Below are positions 1 to 12,789 of a DNA stretch of 64,000 nt, piece after piece; the first letter of the stretch is position 1; every line of letters begins with the position of its first letter. Source of the stretch: Chromera velia (taxonomy: Eukaryota; Sar; Chromeraceae); the NCBI GenBank assembly GCA_018398765.1, contig JAHBMJ010002940.1:39461-103460 (forward strand), written 5' to 3'. Under the pieces are notes generated by a model, which saw only the letters and a list, made by a program, of their open reading frames with translations, searched no databases and had not been told where the DNA came from. A program made the translations under genes and the position numbers.

Positions 1-674
1 GGGGCAACCGGTGAGCAGATGAAAGAAAGAAAGAAACGCTGTGACGGTCTTATGTTGACTAAATTGTCATGATTGATACGATCATATAAATTTAATTATG
101 GCATTTTCCAATTTTTTCAGGCTTTTTTGATTACTAATTTTCGACTATAAACAGTGAATAACTTGAGACTAGCACCTAATGTGAGCATAAATATTGATTT
201 AAACTATTTAAAAACACTACTAAGGCACAGATTCTATAATAAAACGTTCTAAAAATGCATTAAAGCCTAATTTAAAGGCATAAAATAACACGAAAAAATG
301 AGGTTTCTATTAATTAAAAGTGAACCTGTTTTTGAACCTGATTCAGGTTCATTACTTCGAAATGAACCTTGAACCTTGAACCTTTTCCTAGCACTACTCA
401 TCGGCTCAAAGCCTATTATTTCAAAGCCCTGTTTAATAGTTAGTTCACTCGGCTGGGATCTAGGCCTATCAAAGAAAAAAATAATGATTAAAGCCAATTG
501 TTGCTTAATTCTATTTAATTCTTCTTTTTTTTTTACTGAATAATAAATACCGACATGATGTGCTATGACAAACAACTGTTGTTTGAGTGTTTTATAACTA
601 TTATTTAGGTGTTGCACAACTGCATGTTGCTTAGGTTTTGCACAAAAAAAGAAAAAAAAATAATTGAAGCCAAT
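1..674. other. AT-rich sequence with no gene seen
   Basis: Strongly AT-rich DNA outside the foldback element that follows. The open frames here run through poly-A/T and show no codon structure or splice context. I see no RNA gene or promoter that I can support. Confidence 0.5.
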
Positions 675-2176
675 TCTGATTTTACGTGTGTGCTCACACT
701 CTATGATTCGACAATACGGTAAGGGGGTTCCGAACCCTACAAAAACTCGTTGGACACTCAGACTTAACGTCATGACTTCAAGGTTATAAAGCATGTCCTG
801 TCAGACCTGCACTCCCTTTTAGTGTTGAAATTACTGGGTATATAACCTAATGCAAGCTTGTTTACACGTCTTGAAAGTCTGCCTTGCGGTAGCCTACGGT
901 ATTGCAAAGTCTGCCTTACGGTATTGCAAGCCTGACTAGCGTTACCGTAAGCCTGCCTAGCATTACTGCAAGCTTGTCTAAGATTAGATTAAGCTTGTTG
1001 GGGGTTAGATTAAGCTTGGTTCGGGTTAGTTTAAGCTTAGTTAGGGTTAAATTAAGCTTAGTCAGGGTTAAAATAAGCTTAGTTAGGGTTAAAATAAGCT
1101 TTGTTGGCTTTCGTTAAACCTTAGTCAGAAAAATATTTAAAAAAATATTAGATTCAGATCGTAATTTAATTTTGTTTCATAAAGTAAATTGTTTTATCAT
1201 TAAATAAAATTTTATTTAATCTAGGCAGAGTTGTTAGGTCCTGACAAAACTAAGTACCGAAATCCGATACCGACCCTCTGATCCGAAATTTTTCGGTACT
1301 TTCGGTACCTTTTCGGTACTTTCGGTACCGGCTTTTTTATATATTCTAAACAGGTTTTTAGAACTCTTTAAAGACTGTTTATATGCCGTTAGGACACTGG
1401 AATGCTCAAAGATGACTAGCATGAACTTTTGATGTCTAATTTGAAGCGCAAGGGGGAGGCGCGCGCCTACATGGGCCGTGGCGTGCGGGCCCTGGGCCGC
1501 GTATTGTGTGTGTCTCACGTATCCTCACATGGATGCAGAACTGCCATCTGAAGCATCACCGTCTCCTTACATGAATTTTGGGGCTGCACACGTGCACCGC
1601 CACAAAAAAAATAAGAGTGCTGGTCTGAGTCTCTTTTCATATTGTTCCTATCCTTCAATTGATCTCTCTCCTCCAACAGTGATCAACACTGGTCAAGGGG
1701 GGAAGCAGGGTTGCGTTTGGGAGTCGATGGGAGGGGGAAAACGGGTTACGCCCAAAGTGCACTGCCAGACAAGGGTCGTGATTGACTCAAGTGATGATGA
1801 GAAGGGTGCAGGTGCAGCCACTGTGAGTGCAGGTGCAGCCACTGTGACACAGCGTCGAGTCACAAGGACAGAGGCCCAAAGGCAGCAGATCAGGTAGCAG
1901 AGAAAGAAGAAGTGGGTCCTGGAGGAGAGTGAAGATGAAAAGTGATTTTCGTTCGATACCCCCCGTTTCGTCTCCCTCCATTTGTCTGTTTGTCTGTCTG
2001 TCTATTGAGACTCTGAACGCGCAGGGAGGAGAACGGAAGAGGGGGAGGAGGAGCGAAAGGAGGCCTAGGGGAAGCGGCAGGAAGAGCATCTTTCGTTTGA
2101 TACCCCCCGTTTCATCCTCTCCGTTTGGCTGTCTGTCTGTCTCAACATGCACGAATTCATGTGTATAAGGTGGGGC

Positions 2177-2224
<48 letters not shown>

Positions 2225-2289
2225 AACTAACGAATTCCTTCTACAGGAGAAGCAAAGAAGTAGCGAGGATAAGCCTTCTTTCCTGCTTG

Positions 2290-2333
<44 letters not shown>

Positions 2334-3675
2334 TTCATTCATGCGTCAGATCGCACGAGGGAGAAAGTGTAAGAAGCAAAGAAACAGCGAGAATGAGCCT
2401 TCTTTCCTGTTTTTTCCGTGTGTGTATGTGTTTTATTCATGCGTCAGATCGCACAAAGGAGGGAGTGTGTGTGTATCACCAGCCTCTGTACAAGTCAGTG
2501 TATCGCATCCGACTCAGCATGATCCGAGTCCATTGTCCGGCCGACCGTTTCTGACGTGGCGACGTATCTGTTGCCATGTATTGCTATGCAGCATACATCG
2601 ATCTGATTCAATCAGCCTTAAGAGCATGCATCCTCGATTCATGTAAGCAAACAGTTCTACATATGGGTTTTATGCCTCAATCCATAGACCGTTCTAGAAA
2701 ACAGAAGTCGCAGAACAATCAAAAAAGCTAGAAAAGACTTTCTTAATTTTAATTTATCATTGTATTTTGTTTATTTTGTTTTATGAAGTGTGTTTTAATG
2801 ATATTGTAACATCAGACTACATGTGATTTTTAAGTTTGAGAGTTATTTAGGTCGGTACCAAAAGATCTAATCTGAAATCCGATACCGACCCCCCCTCTGG
2901 TACCGAGGTACTGAAAGTACCGAGACTTAATAACACTGAATCTAGGAGAAGTATTAAAAAAGCCTTTTCAGAGTTGTATGGTTGTAAAATATTTGTTTCT
3001 CTTCAATCCTTCTTGGGGTTCCAGGTTGAACGGCGGGTTCCCCTCCCTCATAGGGGTTCCCCCCCCCTTCCTAGCCAAGACCCTGGCAGATGAAGAAGAC
3101 TTTGAAGTGTTAGAAGTATTTTTACCTGATATGATAGAGTATGACGATGTGTTTTCTGAAACCAAAAGTGGTTGACTTAAAAAGATGTTCACTTATATAG
3201 GTTGACCCTCAGCAACTCACCCTAACCCTAGCACTAAACAAGCTAAGCCTTATTCTAACCCTAAACAAGCTTATTCTAACCCCAACTAAGCTTAATCCAA
3301 CCTGAACTAAGCTTAATCTAACCCTAACTAAGCTTAATCTAACCCTAAACAAGCTTAATCTAACCCTAGGCAAGCTTGCGGTAACGCTAGGCAGGCTTAC
3401 GAAAACGCTAGTTAAGCTTGCAGTACCATAAAGCAGGCTTACACTAGGCTAAAAGCATGCCTTTTTAGCGTTGTTAACCTATATTTTTAGGGTTATATCT
3501 TGTTAAAATACTGTCGAGAAAAGCCTTAGAAGCTAAGACTTTTAGCCTTAAAAGTTAGACTAAGTTCGAAGTGATAAACTTTAAGAAGAACCTTATCACC
3601 CCCAACTATATGGGTTCCGAACCCCCTTACTGTACTATCGAATCATACAGCGTGAGTGTGTGTGATACACGTAGA
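675..3675. mobile_element. Foldback-type element with long inverted arms of 21-bp tandem repeats
   Basis: The left arm (about 675-1140) and right arm (about 3185-3675) are inverted copies. Both contain the string AAGGGGGTTC next to a TATGATTCGA-type motif at the outer side, then a ladder of 21-bp repeats built on AAGCTTAGTTAGGGTTA. The repeats face opposite ways in the two arms. Between the arms lies a direct duplication of a GGTACC/TTTCGGTACT block (about 1230-1335 and 2845-2930), two copies of a TACCCCCCGTTTC block (1955 and 2103) and (CT)n and (GT)n tracts. No transposase is recognisable; an open frame ending at 1897 (acidic SSDDE then a duplicated AGAATV motif) could be a remnant of an internal gene. 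The architecture matches foldback/Galileo-like DNA transposons; that family label is inference. Confidence 0.6.
2183..2335. repeat. (CT)n and (GT)n tracts plus a ~120-bp tandem duplication
   Basis: A pure CT run lies at 2183-2222 and a GT run at 2294-2330. Sequence flanking the GT run (AGCAAAGAAGTAGCGAG and a CATGCGTCAGATCGCAC motif) is repeated once more at about 2375-2470, so the block has been tandemly duplicated inside the foldback element. Confidence 0.75.
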
Positions 3676-4889
3676 TTATATAAGATCTGATACAGCTAGG
3701 TCATGCTTTATATTTTCCCTTCTTTTGTTCCAACCGAGAAGATCACCGCCAAACTGTTTTTCGTATGACAATACATGACAAAACCCGGCCTCAATCATCA
3801 ACTGTTCCTTCCGTATTTCCACTCTCCTTCCCTTCTCCCCCCCGTGGCTGTAACAGTTAGTAACCGCCATAACTATGCTATAACTTCTTTTCTCCGCAAG
3901 TAAGACAGTGCAAGACAGTGGACAAGGCAGAAAAGAAAAGAAGACAAAAGAAAGAAGAGAACGAATTAAAAGATGTCCGACATACAGCCTGAATCAATCA
4001 ATCTATCTACCATCATTTTCCTCCGGTAGTGTTCAGTCAATTTTTTTTACAATCCCCATTCTTTTCCTCTTTCCTCCTTATAGCTTCCTGTCTCACCCCC
4101 CTCTCCGCCGGTTAAATGCGTTTGGAGCGGACTTCTACAGATTGCGACTCAGTAGTACAGACAAGAATAAGAAAAAGAAGACAAGGCTGAGATGTGAGAC
4201 AGCGATTGCAACTTTTGAAAAAGAAAAAAAAAAGATAAACCTACACATATTATTTAAGAGTTACCGTTGGAGGATGTTGGGGGTTCAGCTTAAAAATTCG
4301 TTATACTGGAAAAATCGTATAAAAATATAAAAATCGGTTACTAGCCGGAAGCGTCCAAACCCTTAGTACTGTACTTTTGTAACCGTAAAATCAGTTTGTT
4401 CTAAGATGATTTATACATATTAAAAATGAATTTTAAAAATGTATAACTTGGTGTTACCTACACTCTTTACATCTAAAAATGTGTACTTTTGTATTAAAAA
4501 ATTTTGTATGACTCCAATACACTCACAGAAGCAAAAGAATACAAAGCCTAGAAGCAAAAAGGGTGGAGGTTGCCCCATAGGATGGAGAATAACTTTTGTG
4601 TATGCTTGTATAGGCAAAGAAAAGCTCCTTTCCCACACTCTGGCTGTGATAATACACTGAATATGTACTGGTTCAGACGATCTCAGATGGTGACCTCATA
4701 GCAAAGTGTATCATATTGCATTGCCATGATTTTGTTATCATTTCATAAGTTATCATAAGTGTAGAGTTTCGTGCAGTTCCGTGTGACTGCGTGTATGATA
4801 GTTTTAGGTCTATAGGACTTCTCTCATGCATGCGTTTTACATTTCTTCATGCCTTATAAATGAAATTATATGTCACACACACTTTTCCT
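3676..4889. other. AT-rich intergenic sequence
   Basis: Low-GC sequence with short purine-rich runs. No open frame shows splice signals or a recognisable protein, and no RNA gene is seen. Confidence 0.5.
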
Positions 4890-5340
4890 TTCCTGTGTGT
4901 CACATTGTTCCACCACCTTCTCCCGCTTGCCTCACTGTCGACAGGCAGGCTACAGTAACTCCGTCCACTGTCGATAGAGCACAAGCACGCGGGTCTGCAA
5001 GTGCATGCCTGGTGTTTCTTTCATATTTGTTCATGCACCCAAAAAACCGAAAGTACAATTCATGCATTAATTTTTGAAAACGCACAGTAGACAGCTATGA
5101 CATGTGTATGCTAGGAGAAGACAATTAAGTAAGAGGATGAAGGGAGAGAAAGGTGGAAGGAAAGACGGATCGAAGGAGTGACTAATGTATAAATACAGAG
5201 AGGTCCTGGGGATGAGACCCTGACCATCTGACGGAGCCAGAGTGGGCAGCAACAGCAATCATTGTATTTGCACATCCATACAGAAAGACTCTGCACTAAA
5301 AACTATAAACAACTAAACCTCTCCGCATCCAAACAAGAAA
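4890..5340. repeat. Diverged duplicated block, copy A
   Basis: This block aligns with 6345-6785. Shared landmarks in the same order are a TCGATAGAG/ACGATAGAG motif, a CTGGTGTTT/CTGGTGCTC motif, a purine-rich stretch with GAAGGAGAG, the string AACAGCAATCATTGT (AACAGTCATTGT in copy B) and a shared AAACAACTAAACC/AAACAACGAAACC end. Identity looks moderate with many indels, so this is an old duplication or two copies of an undescribed repeat. No coding frame is conserved between the copies. Confidence 0.6.
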
Positions 5341-6344
5341 GAAACTGATGAAACCATTGAGCGAAATAGGCAGGGAATCCGGTAGCGTACCCTCCCAGTA
5401 CCTCCAAGGGCAATTGGACAGACCATGCAGAAAGAGGCGTTGATAAACTCAGTTAGACATACGGGGCGAGAATACCCATACACTGTAAAGCAAAAGAGCA
5501 ATCTCTCTATGACTAGGCGACGCCTTCCTCATGAAAAAGGACAGCCCCTCCTTCTGATTCCGATGCAGTACGACAAGCGGACGCCGCGAAGCATCTACTT
5601 GTGTGTCTGTCTGGTTGTTGGTCTATCTTCTCTCTCCAGAACATATACACGCTACGGGTGCAACTCCCGCTTCTCTCTGGGGAGATGCGAAGTGAATAGG
5701 ATGGAAGTGAAACTAGATATGTCTCTACCAACCCGAACAACCAAGAGATAGAAAGAAGAAAATAAAAACGACAGACCCACCGATCTATTCACTCCAGAGG
5801 GTCTGAACTTCGGACGCTTACTCAGCAATCACTCGGTTACTCTCTCAGTTGATTTAGAAAGGCAACAACGGACGAGAACAGAAAAGGGTGACCAAAAGGA
5901 ACTATCTAAAACCAAAACGAAGAAAAGAAAACATAGCACACAGCAAGCCGACAACAGTGCGTACGTTTACGGATGATCTTCCTCTATTCTGTGAACAGGA
6001 CCAGATGCGAGCGATCAAATCGAATCTCTTCTTGCTCCATTTTAAGAAACTGACATCCTGTTTGTGCATGGAGAGGGGAAAATATGACGAGATTAACCCG
6101 AACGACAAAAAAGAAAAAAAAAAAAAGAAAAAAAAAACAGAAAGAAAGAAAAAAAGAAAGAAAGAGAAAAATAAAATTGAGAGATACAGATTGAATAAAA
6201 GTAGCGAAATATATGCCAAGTGCATGAATGAGAAAAGGAAGTGCAGAAGGTCCTTATTTTTCTCTACACCGACTTCTCTACACCAACAATCGAGACGTCG
6301 GATGCTTTTCCCTTTCATTCATTCCAATTCTTCCAAATGAATTG
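5341..6344. other. Spacer between duplicated blocks, no gene seen
   Basis: Purine-rich, A-rich sequence with a poly-A/GAAA tract near 6110-6180. No exon with flanking splice signals was found on either strand. Confidence 0.5.
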
Positions 6345-6785
6345 GCGCATATTCCCTCTTCCCCTCTCTCCTTGTCGCCGGGCTATACGTCCCTCCACTG
6401 ACGATAGAGTATTCTTACACAAGCCTCTGCTTAGTGTCTGGTGCTCCGCGTTAATTCACGCACGTAGCAACATACACAATGCACGCATCACAGCGGACAG
6501 ACCTAGGGACAGACCAAGAGGATTACTAAGTGTAACAAGAAAAGAGAAATTTGAAGAAAGATGATAAAAGGACAGAAAGGTTGAAGGAGAGACGAAGAAA
6601 AACATTATTGGACAGAAGTTAGGGAAGGTATGTGATAAAAGAGGGACACCCCAACCTTTCAACGGAAGCCGAACAGACAGCAGCACCAACAGTCATTGTT
6701 TTTATATAAACACGTACAAAGAAGGTCCATGCACTTGAGATTCTAAACAACGAAACCACTCCTTATCCTAACAAAGAATTAAGAG
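6345..6785. repeat. Diverged duplicated block, copy B
   Basis: Second copy of the 4890-5340 block in the same orientation. It lies about 1.4 kb downstream and is followed by a (GA)n tract at 6830-6895. Confidence 0.6.
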
Positions 6786-6845
6786 GCCGACGTGCAAACT
6801 GAAACAGCGATTTTTCTAGACATGCAAGACAGAGAGAGAGGGGTG

Positions 6846-6895
<50 letters not shown>

Positions 6896-8348
6896 ACTGC
6901 ACTGCAAAAACAAAATGATGAAGTCAGCCGTAAATCTTTTCTCATGGGCTTTCTGTCTTTTGTACGAGTTGCCCTTCATTTATTTTTCCTCAGAGGCAAC
7001 AAAGAGAAGACACGCACGGCAACAAAAGGCACTGGCTGTGTCTGTCAACATAGAGGCAAGAGGACGGACGGAGAATATGAGTGACAGGGGGACAGAAATT
7101 AGTTGTCGCTCCCAAGATACCCTCCGTCATTGATTTGATCACCAAATTTCTCTTTTAAACAGCAGCAGCAACAGGAGGGCATCTTCACTGAGGTGAGAAA
7201 GGCCGAGGCCTTCCGTTTTTTTTTTTTTTTCAGTTTTTTTTTTTAGACAGACAGACCCTCTCTCTGTTGGCATTGGATTTCCTTCGGGCGCCTCTTTAGG
7301 GGAGAAAAGAAGCAGAGTGCTGTGTGACTGACAAACCAGAGAAGAAAAGAAAAAGAAGGAAAGGATAGGATACCAAGAAGGAAAAACGACAAAGGACGTG
7401 CAACAGCATGTAAAAGAAAGTGGAGTGCGTAAGACGCCTGTGGTTTTCCACTCCACGGCCTTCTGTCCTTTCACCTTCCTTCCATATCGACCAGAGGAGG
7501 ACCGATGGGGAGGGAGGGGGGAAAGGCAGGCGGGCAGAGCCTTCTTATCCAAGAATGAGAAGGGGGAAAGTAGTTTGGAGGACAAGGAGCAGTCTAAGGA
7601 CGTTGTCTATGAGAAATTGTCTCCTGAACAATCCTGGGAGGGAATACCCACAGACTAGTATTTGTGTGGTGCCATGTCTGTCCGGGCATTATGGGTTGCC
7701 ATGTGAGGGAGGAGATTTGGTAAAGAAGCGATCGAAGGTGTATAGCTGAACGGAGGAGCTGGTTAGCCCTTTAGCAACCGTGTGTTCCTGGGAGGGATCC
7801 ATGAATGCAGTCCAATCATCGCGACGGACAATGACACCTACCTCTCACGAGTAAGCAAGTACGAGCACCCACACCTAAAACACCGAGCAACAGCTGACAG
7901 CACCACTGCTTCTCCTCCATTCCATGGTGGCCTTATCACCAATAACGCTGCCCTCCTGGCCGGTCTCCCACGGCTTCCCCTTACCTCTCCATGGTACCTT
8001 TGACAACCTTCGTGGGACTCGATTTGTCTGATGTGCAGGTGACGACAATGAGGAGAGATGTTCAGAGTCCCTGTCTACCCACTCCCCCTTTGATTTATCT
8101 GATCGGTTTCCCCCCTTGCCTACTTCGCTGCAGTCAGATTGATGAACTCTTTCCCTCCTTTACGGGTGTATGGGTGGTCTTTTTTTTCCATGCAGTTTTT
8201 CTGTCAACAAGAACCCATGCAGGCCCTCAGCACTCTGTCTACGCATGACGATTCAGATGCAATGAGGAATTAAATTTCAAAAGGTATTTAGTGCGATATG
8301 CACCACTCTCTTTATCATCCGGCACGTCTCCTTACTCTTTTACTCCTC
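6786..8348. other. Region with no supported gene
   Basis: Contains a (GA)n tract (6830-6895), a T-rich stretch (7218-7245) and a plus-strand open frame at 7398-7658. The end of that frame (LEDKEQSKDVVYEKLSPEQS) looks protein-like, but it lacks a recognisable start, splice signals or homologue. I record it as a possible gene fragment only. Confidence 0.35.
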
Positions 8349-10439
8349 CTACCCCACTGGAAGTCTGCTTTTTGCTCTGTTCCATACCCTAGCATCTTTT
8401 TTCTTGCGTTCCCTCTTCTCTTTACTTGATGGATTGCACCCGAGCAGCCTATGCAAAGGCGTTCGCATCAAAAGACTGGGAGGGCTAGGATTCGGCACCC
8501 TCCTATGAAGACGCGCCTTGAGCTGCTTGCCTTTTTCCCTGGCTTCTTGCAGACTCTTCTTCACAGCAGCTTAGAATTCCTTATCCTTTTCTCTTGCCTT
8601 CTGCCTGTTAACCATTGCCTGTGTTTCTCTCATATAGAGTGGCAAACTTTTCCGCTTTTCTTTTGAGTTTCCCAATTGTCTGTGGAGGCTGCCAGTGACC
8701 GAATGCAGACTGTAATTAGGTCTTTTACCTGGAAGGAAGATTGTGGAATCAGAGGTCGACGGGCAGGTGTGCGACACTGCTGGCGCTTGTGGAAAAGGAG
8801 AATAAGTGGACAGTGTTTGCCTCTCTGCAGTGCAAACTGCTTGTTTGTCTTCTGCCAGGAGAGACACCGGACTCATGGGGCTCTTGGACTGAGGCATCTA
8901 GTCGATGTATTCATATCTCGGCGAGGCGCCTTCACCCCCTCAGTCGCATGCAGAGATACCGACCTCTGGTGCTGCTGCTGCTGTTTCTGTCGTGGCTGCA
9001 GCCTGTGCCGGTGCTTCTTCTGCTTGAGGAGCAGGGGGTGTGCCCCAAAGAGCGGGAGGAGGAGAGAGATGCGTGAGGCTCTCAGACTGAGGCATCCAGT
9101 CGATGTGTTTGTACCTTGGTGAGGCGCTTCCATCACTCCACGCATGTCCGGGACTTTCAGTTCTCCAGGAAAAAGTGCTGCCTGTATCAATGCCGGCTGT
9201 GTAATCCGTCGACTCCGATAGCCAGCAGATCTGTAACTGTGCTGCCAGCAAGGATGAGAATGCAGCCTCCTCAGAGGGATCTGGTCTTTGAACGTTGGGA
9301 AGATATTTCTGCAGTCTTCAGAAATCTCTCCTAAGATTGACGGTTGCAAAGTCAAACTCCTCCAACTTCTTCTATAAGTCCTCGGCAACTCAGTTAGAGT
9401 GGGGACAGAGAGAGGGTCCTGTCAGGAGAGAAGCTTCCAGCCAGGACAACACTGTCCAAGCAGACGGATATGCCAAAGGGTCGACCTGCATTAGGGCATG
9501 TGCATCTGCATTCATTCATGCTCTATCCTCTCTATCTTTCAAGGGTCAAGCAAGCTAGACCTCTCTCGATTACTGATTTATCCATGAAGCCATCCACGTA
9601 TAGATTATCTATGTACGTATCTATCAATGTGTCCTCTCTTACATTGGATTCCTTTTATCCCGCTGTCTACCCATTTCTTGTCCATCTGTTTCATTCTCTA
9701 TCTATTCGTCCGTCCCTCTGCCTGTATGACCAACCCCCTAGCCAACTCGACCATCCATCTGCTGGTCCATCCGTCCATCCAACTGCCTATCCATTTTCTA
9801 TCCGACATTAATAAGCCGTATAGAATGACTGACCTGCAGGAGTTTTTGGATAAGTTCCTTAAGACCCTCGTTCATGTTCTCTGGAAGACTTGCAGAGGTA
9901 CTCGGATTTTCCTTCCTTGTCAAAGTTGCTATTTCAAACGCAATAAGCCCTAACCCCCACATATCGGTTGCACTGGTTGGCCCTCACGATTCCAGTGCCT
10001 CAGGGCTATAGGAGACACGGGCGTGTTGCACACATTGTCAAGTCCAAATCGATCGAGTACTTTGAGGGGAAGACCTAGAGAAAACAGGCCATTACAGGAA
10101 AGCGTGCCATAGGTATTAAGAATGCTGACTTCACACAAAAACACTACATATATGTTGCACGATCGAAAGGTTGTACAAATTAAAAGAGAATTCGAATTCA
10201 ACTATCCACAGGCATGGGACATACACGAGACGTACCTGGTGTAGCCTTCTATCGCCGTGAAGAAGTTGTGGTAAGTGTACTTGGAAGACCGCTTTCCGCT
10301 GTGGACATAGCAGCCTCCAAAATCGCACAGCTTGACCATACGCCCATCTGCGAACCTCAACACATTTGCCGGCTGTAGCCTACGGGGCAGCACTCCTAGG
10401 TAGAACCCTAGTACCATGCATGTTTATGCTTTAATTGAA

Positions 10440-11640
10440 GATAATATAACATAGGTTCTAATAGGTTCTAACACTGTTTTGTGCTTTTCCAGACTCCTTA
10501 GTGTAAGGTTCTTTCAGATTTTTAAAGGTTTTTTAAAGAAGAATCAAGTCTATGTTGCGTCAAAGTAGTGTCTCCATCATTTGGTTCTTACTCTCTAGAG
10601 AAACCGCTAGAACCTAGATTCTAAGAACCTAGACAAAAACCTGTAAGAACCATGAAGAGCCCCCCCCTTAAAGCTTTAGAAAGACTAAAGACCTAATTTA
10701 AATGATTAAAATAATCTACACAAATAAAACAGATGCTTACATATGCCAAAATTGACCGTCAAAATCATAAAACTCAGCTGTCAACTCGCTTTTTCTTCTC
10801 TTCAAACAGATTTACAAGATGAGCAAGCTTTTTATCTTTCATGAAGACGGTTTCATTCATTTCATATGCATGTTAAATATAAAAGAACACAGAAGAAAGT
10901 GAGACGTTATCGACGCGAATCTTTTCAGGCTTCCTGTTTTGGCCTAACTGCCAAAAGAGAGAGAAAGCACGCATGTTGGCTAAGTCAGTCGAAGCCTTGT
11001 CAGAGTTAGGATATGTATGTATAGCAATCCCAGGGGGCCTGCCAATCTGGTACAGTTCATCTAGGCCATTTTCTTCATCTTGGACGTGTGCAATCGCTCG
11101 CAACTCTGAGGGCTCAAAAGCTTTCTTCTTGTCATTCTATAGAGAAAGGGCAGAAATGTGTAGCCCACATGGAGAGCAACGTAACGGTTGATACTTTTAT
11201 GAAACATATCAAAGCAAAAACCGGTTGTCACACATCAAATAGTGACACCATTACCATTCACAAAAATGGTTTCAAAGCTTAATTGAGTTAAAGAAGAGCC
11301 AACCTCGCACAATAGATTTCTTGTTGGAGTCTTGATAAATCTTGGAACCCTCTTTTTCCTTTTTCGATCTTTACTATCTGGAACCTTCTTTGTCGCTCTT
11401 TATCCCTCTACCTCTCACAGTCCTTTTCCAATGTTTTTCAGTCGGATTGGTGGACAAACTTTTAAATATTTTCATCGTATTCAATGTTTCATAACTGGTT
11501 TTGGACAGGTTCTTTAGGGTTCTTGGAGGGTCAAACTGAGAAGGCTAGAACCTAGGTTCTAGGAACCTAAGAACCTAGAGGTGGAGACGTATAGTTTTTA
11601 AGCTCAAACCGAGTAAAAACCTTTAACCAATACTCTAAAA
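10440..11640. repeat. Intronic repeat with paired CTAGAACCTAG motifs
   Basis: Within the long kinase intron, GCTAGAACCTAGATTCTAAG near 10609 and GCTAGAACCTAGGTTCTAGG near 11551 are direct copies. Both are surrounded by further GGTTCT/AGAACC motifs that can base-pair. They bracket about 0.9 kb. A minus-strand open frame at 10873-11103 (GLDELYQIGRPPGIAIHTYP) lies inside, but the kinase exons on either side join in phase without it, so it is not a kinase exon. Confidence 0.4.
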
Positions 11641-12341
11641 GTGTCATTTTTTTGTTTTTTAGAAGTTTTTTTGCTTATAAAATAAGTTTGGAGTTCATTT
11701 TAAATGTTTTAGAGCTTAGATTGCTACTGCAAAGTCGTTTAACGACCACATTTATATTTTAGAGTGCCTCCCCATAGGCTGTAGCACACGTAAGCATGGT
11801 CACGTATGGGTTCAAATGGAGGGTTCAAGGCCTCCGACAGTGCATATGTCTAGGCATGTGTATACGATCTCTCAGATGGCATTCCATTGCTTCTTCCGTT
11901 TGTCTCATCCGCCTATGTGCATGCGTAGCTAGAAAAATGACTGAATTGTTCTGCTCTATTTGTATCCGGCCTTTTGCTGCAGGCAGTAGATGAGGAAGGG
12001 AATGGAAGCGCGATAAGGAGGCTAGCTATACGATATTTGGACAGGGAATGAAAGATAAATAACTTGGTAGGCTTGCATTTATCAAATGCAGTTGTGAACT
12101 GATCTGCTTTCGGGAGTCAGCAGACGTGTGTATACATGTACACGGAGAAAGCTATTGGAACAAAGGTTGTGCACAATGATTCCTCATCCTAGCTGTTCTG
12201 TTTATCTCAACATGATACTGTTTTGTCTGCATGCGCGTGTTAGTGCAGGGAAAAAAGGACGCTAAACGATATGAAATAATATTTGGTGTGTGGTGAAGAC
12301 ATGAACAGATAAAAGTTGCATTCTGCTCTCTTTTACAGGGG

Positions 12342-12788
12342 CTCCGTCATTGCTATGTAACAAAGGAGCCAACTTTCGGACAGCTAGGCTTGTCCACTCC
12401 CACCCGTTTTGTCAATGAGAGACAGAAACGTCCCAATTTCCTTGCAGGTCTCCCATCAGGAGACACTGTACTAGGAGACATCGCAGTGACCCATCCATTC
12501 TCAATTGATGCCAACCGCCTGCGAAGATTTGCAAAAACAGCAGGGTCGGCAGCAAAGGCGATAGAGAAGGTCAAAAACGACAGATACGGTGAGATCTGTC
12601 ATAAAATTGCATTTCGATTTGTTCCTCTTATGTTTAAGACATATGGGAGACCTGGAGAGGGGACAATTCGTTTTTTGAAAGAGATGGCGAAGTTGGGGGC
12701 CGGAAGAGTGAGAGGAGGAGAGAGAGACGAAACAGTGCAGACAAGGCTGATGGACCGGTATTATAAAGTTCTTTCTTGCACGCTATAG
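12342..12788 (+). mobile_element. Transposon-derived PD-(D/E)XK-like domain fragment
   Basis: Inside the kinase intron and on the opposite strand, this frame reads DIAVTHPF, AKAIEKVKNDRY and FRFVPLMFKTYGRPGE. The pattern of an acidic DxxVT strand, a K..KY helix and an F.PL..ET.G strand is typical of the nuclease-like C-terminal domain in reverse-transcriptase polyproteins of some non-LTR retrotransposons. A phrase matching LPSGDTVLGDIAV precedes it. No reverse transcriptase is seen upstream, so this is a 5'-truncated fragment ending at the TAG near 12786. The family assignment is from memory of the motif pattern only. Confidence 0.45.
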
Positions 12789-12789
12789 C

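Noticed and set aside
1020-1110. Telomere array
   Set aside because: TTAGGG-like motifs are embedded in a 21-bp HindIII-site repeat and occur inverted 2.2 kb away, so this is an element arm rather than a chromosome end.
8349-10074. Reassigned stop codons as an explanation of the kinase stops
   Set aside because: TGA, TAG and TAA all occur in the same frame, frameshifts are also present, and the other genes here use all their sense codons normally and end in ordinary stops.
10873-11103. Possible extra kinase exon
   Set aside because: The neighbouring exons YGDMK and PANVL are contiguous in the kinase fold and join in phase 0, leaving no room for it.
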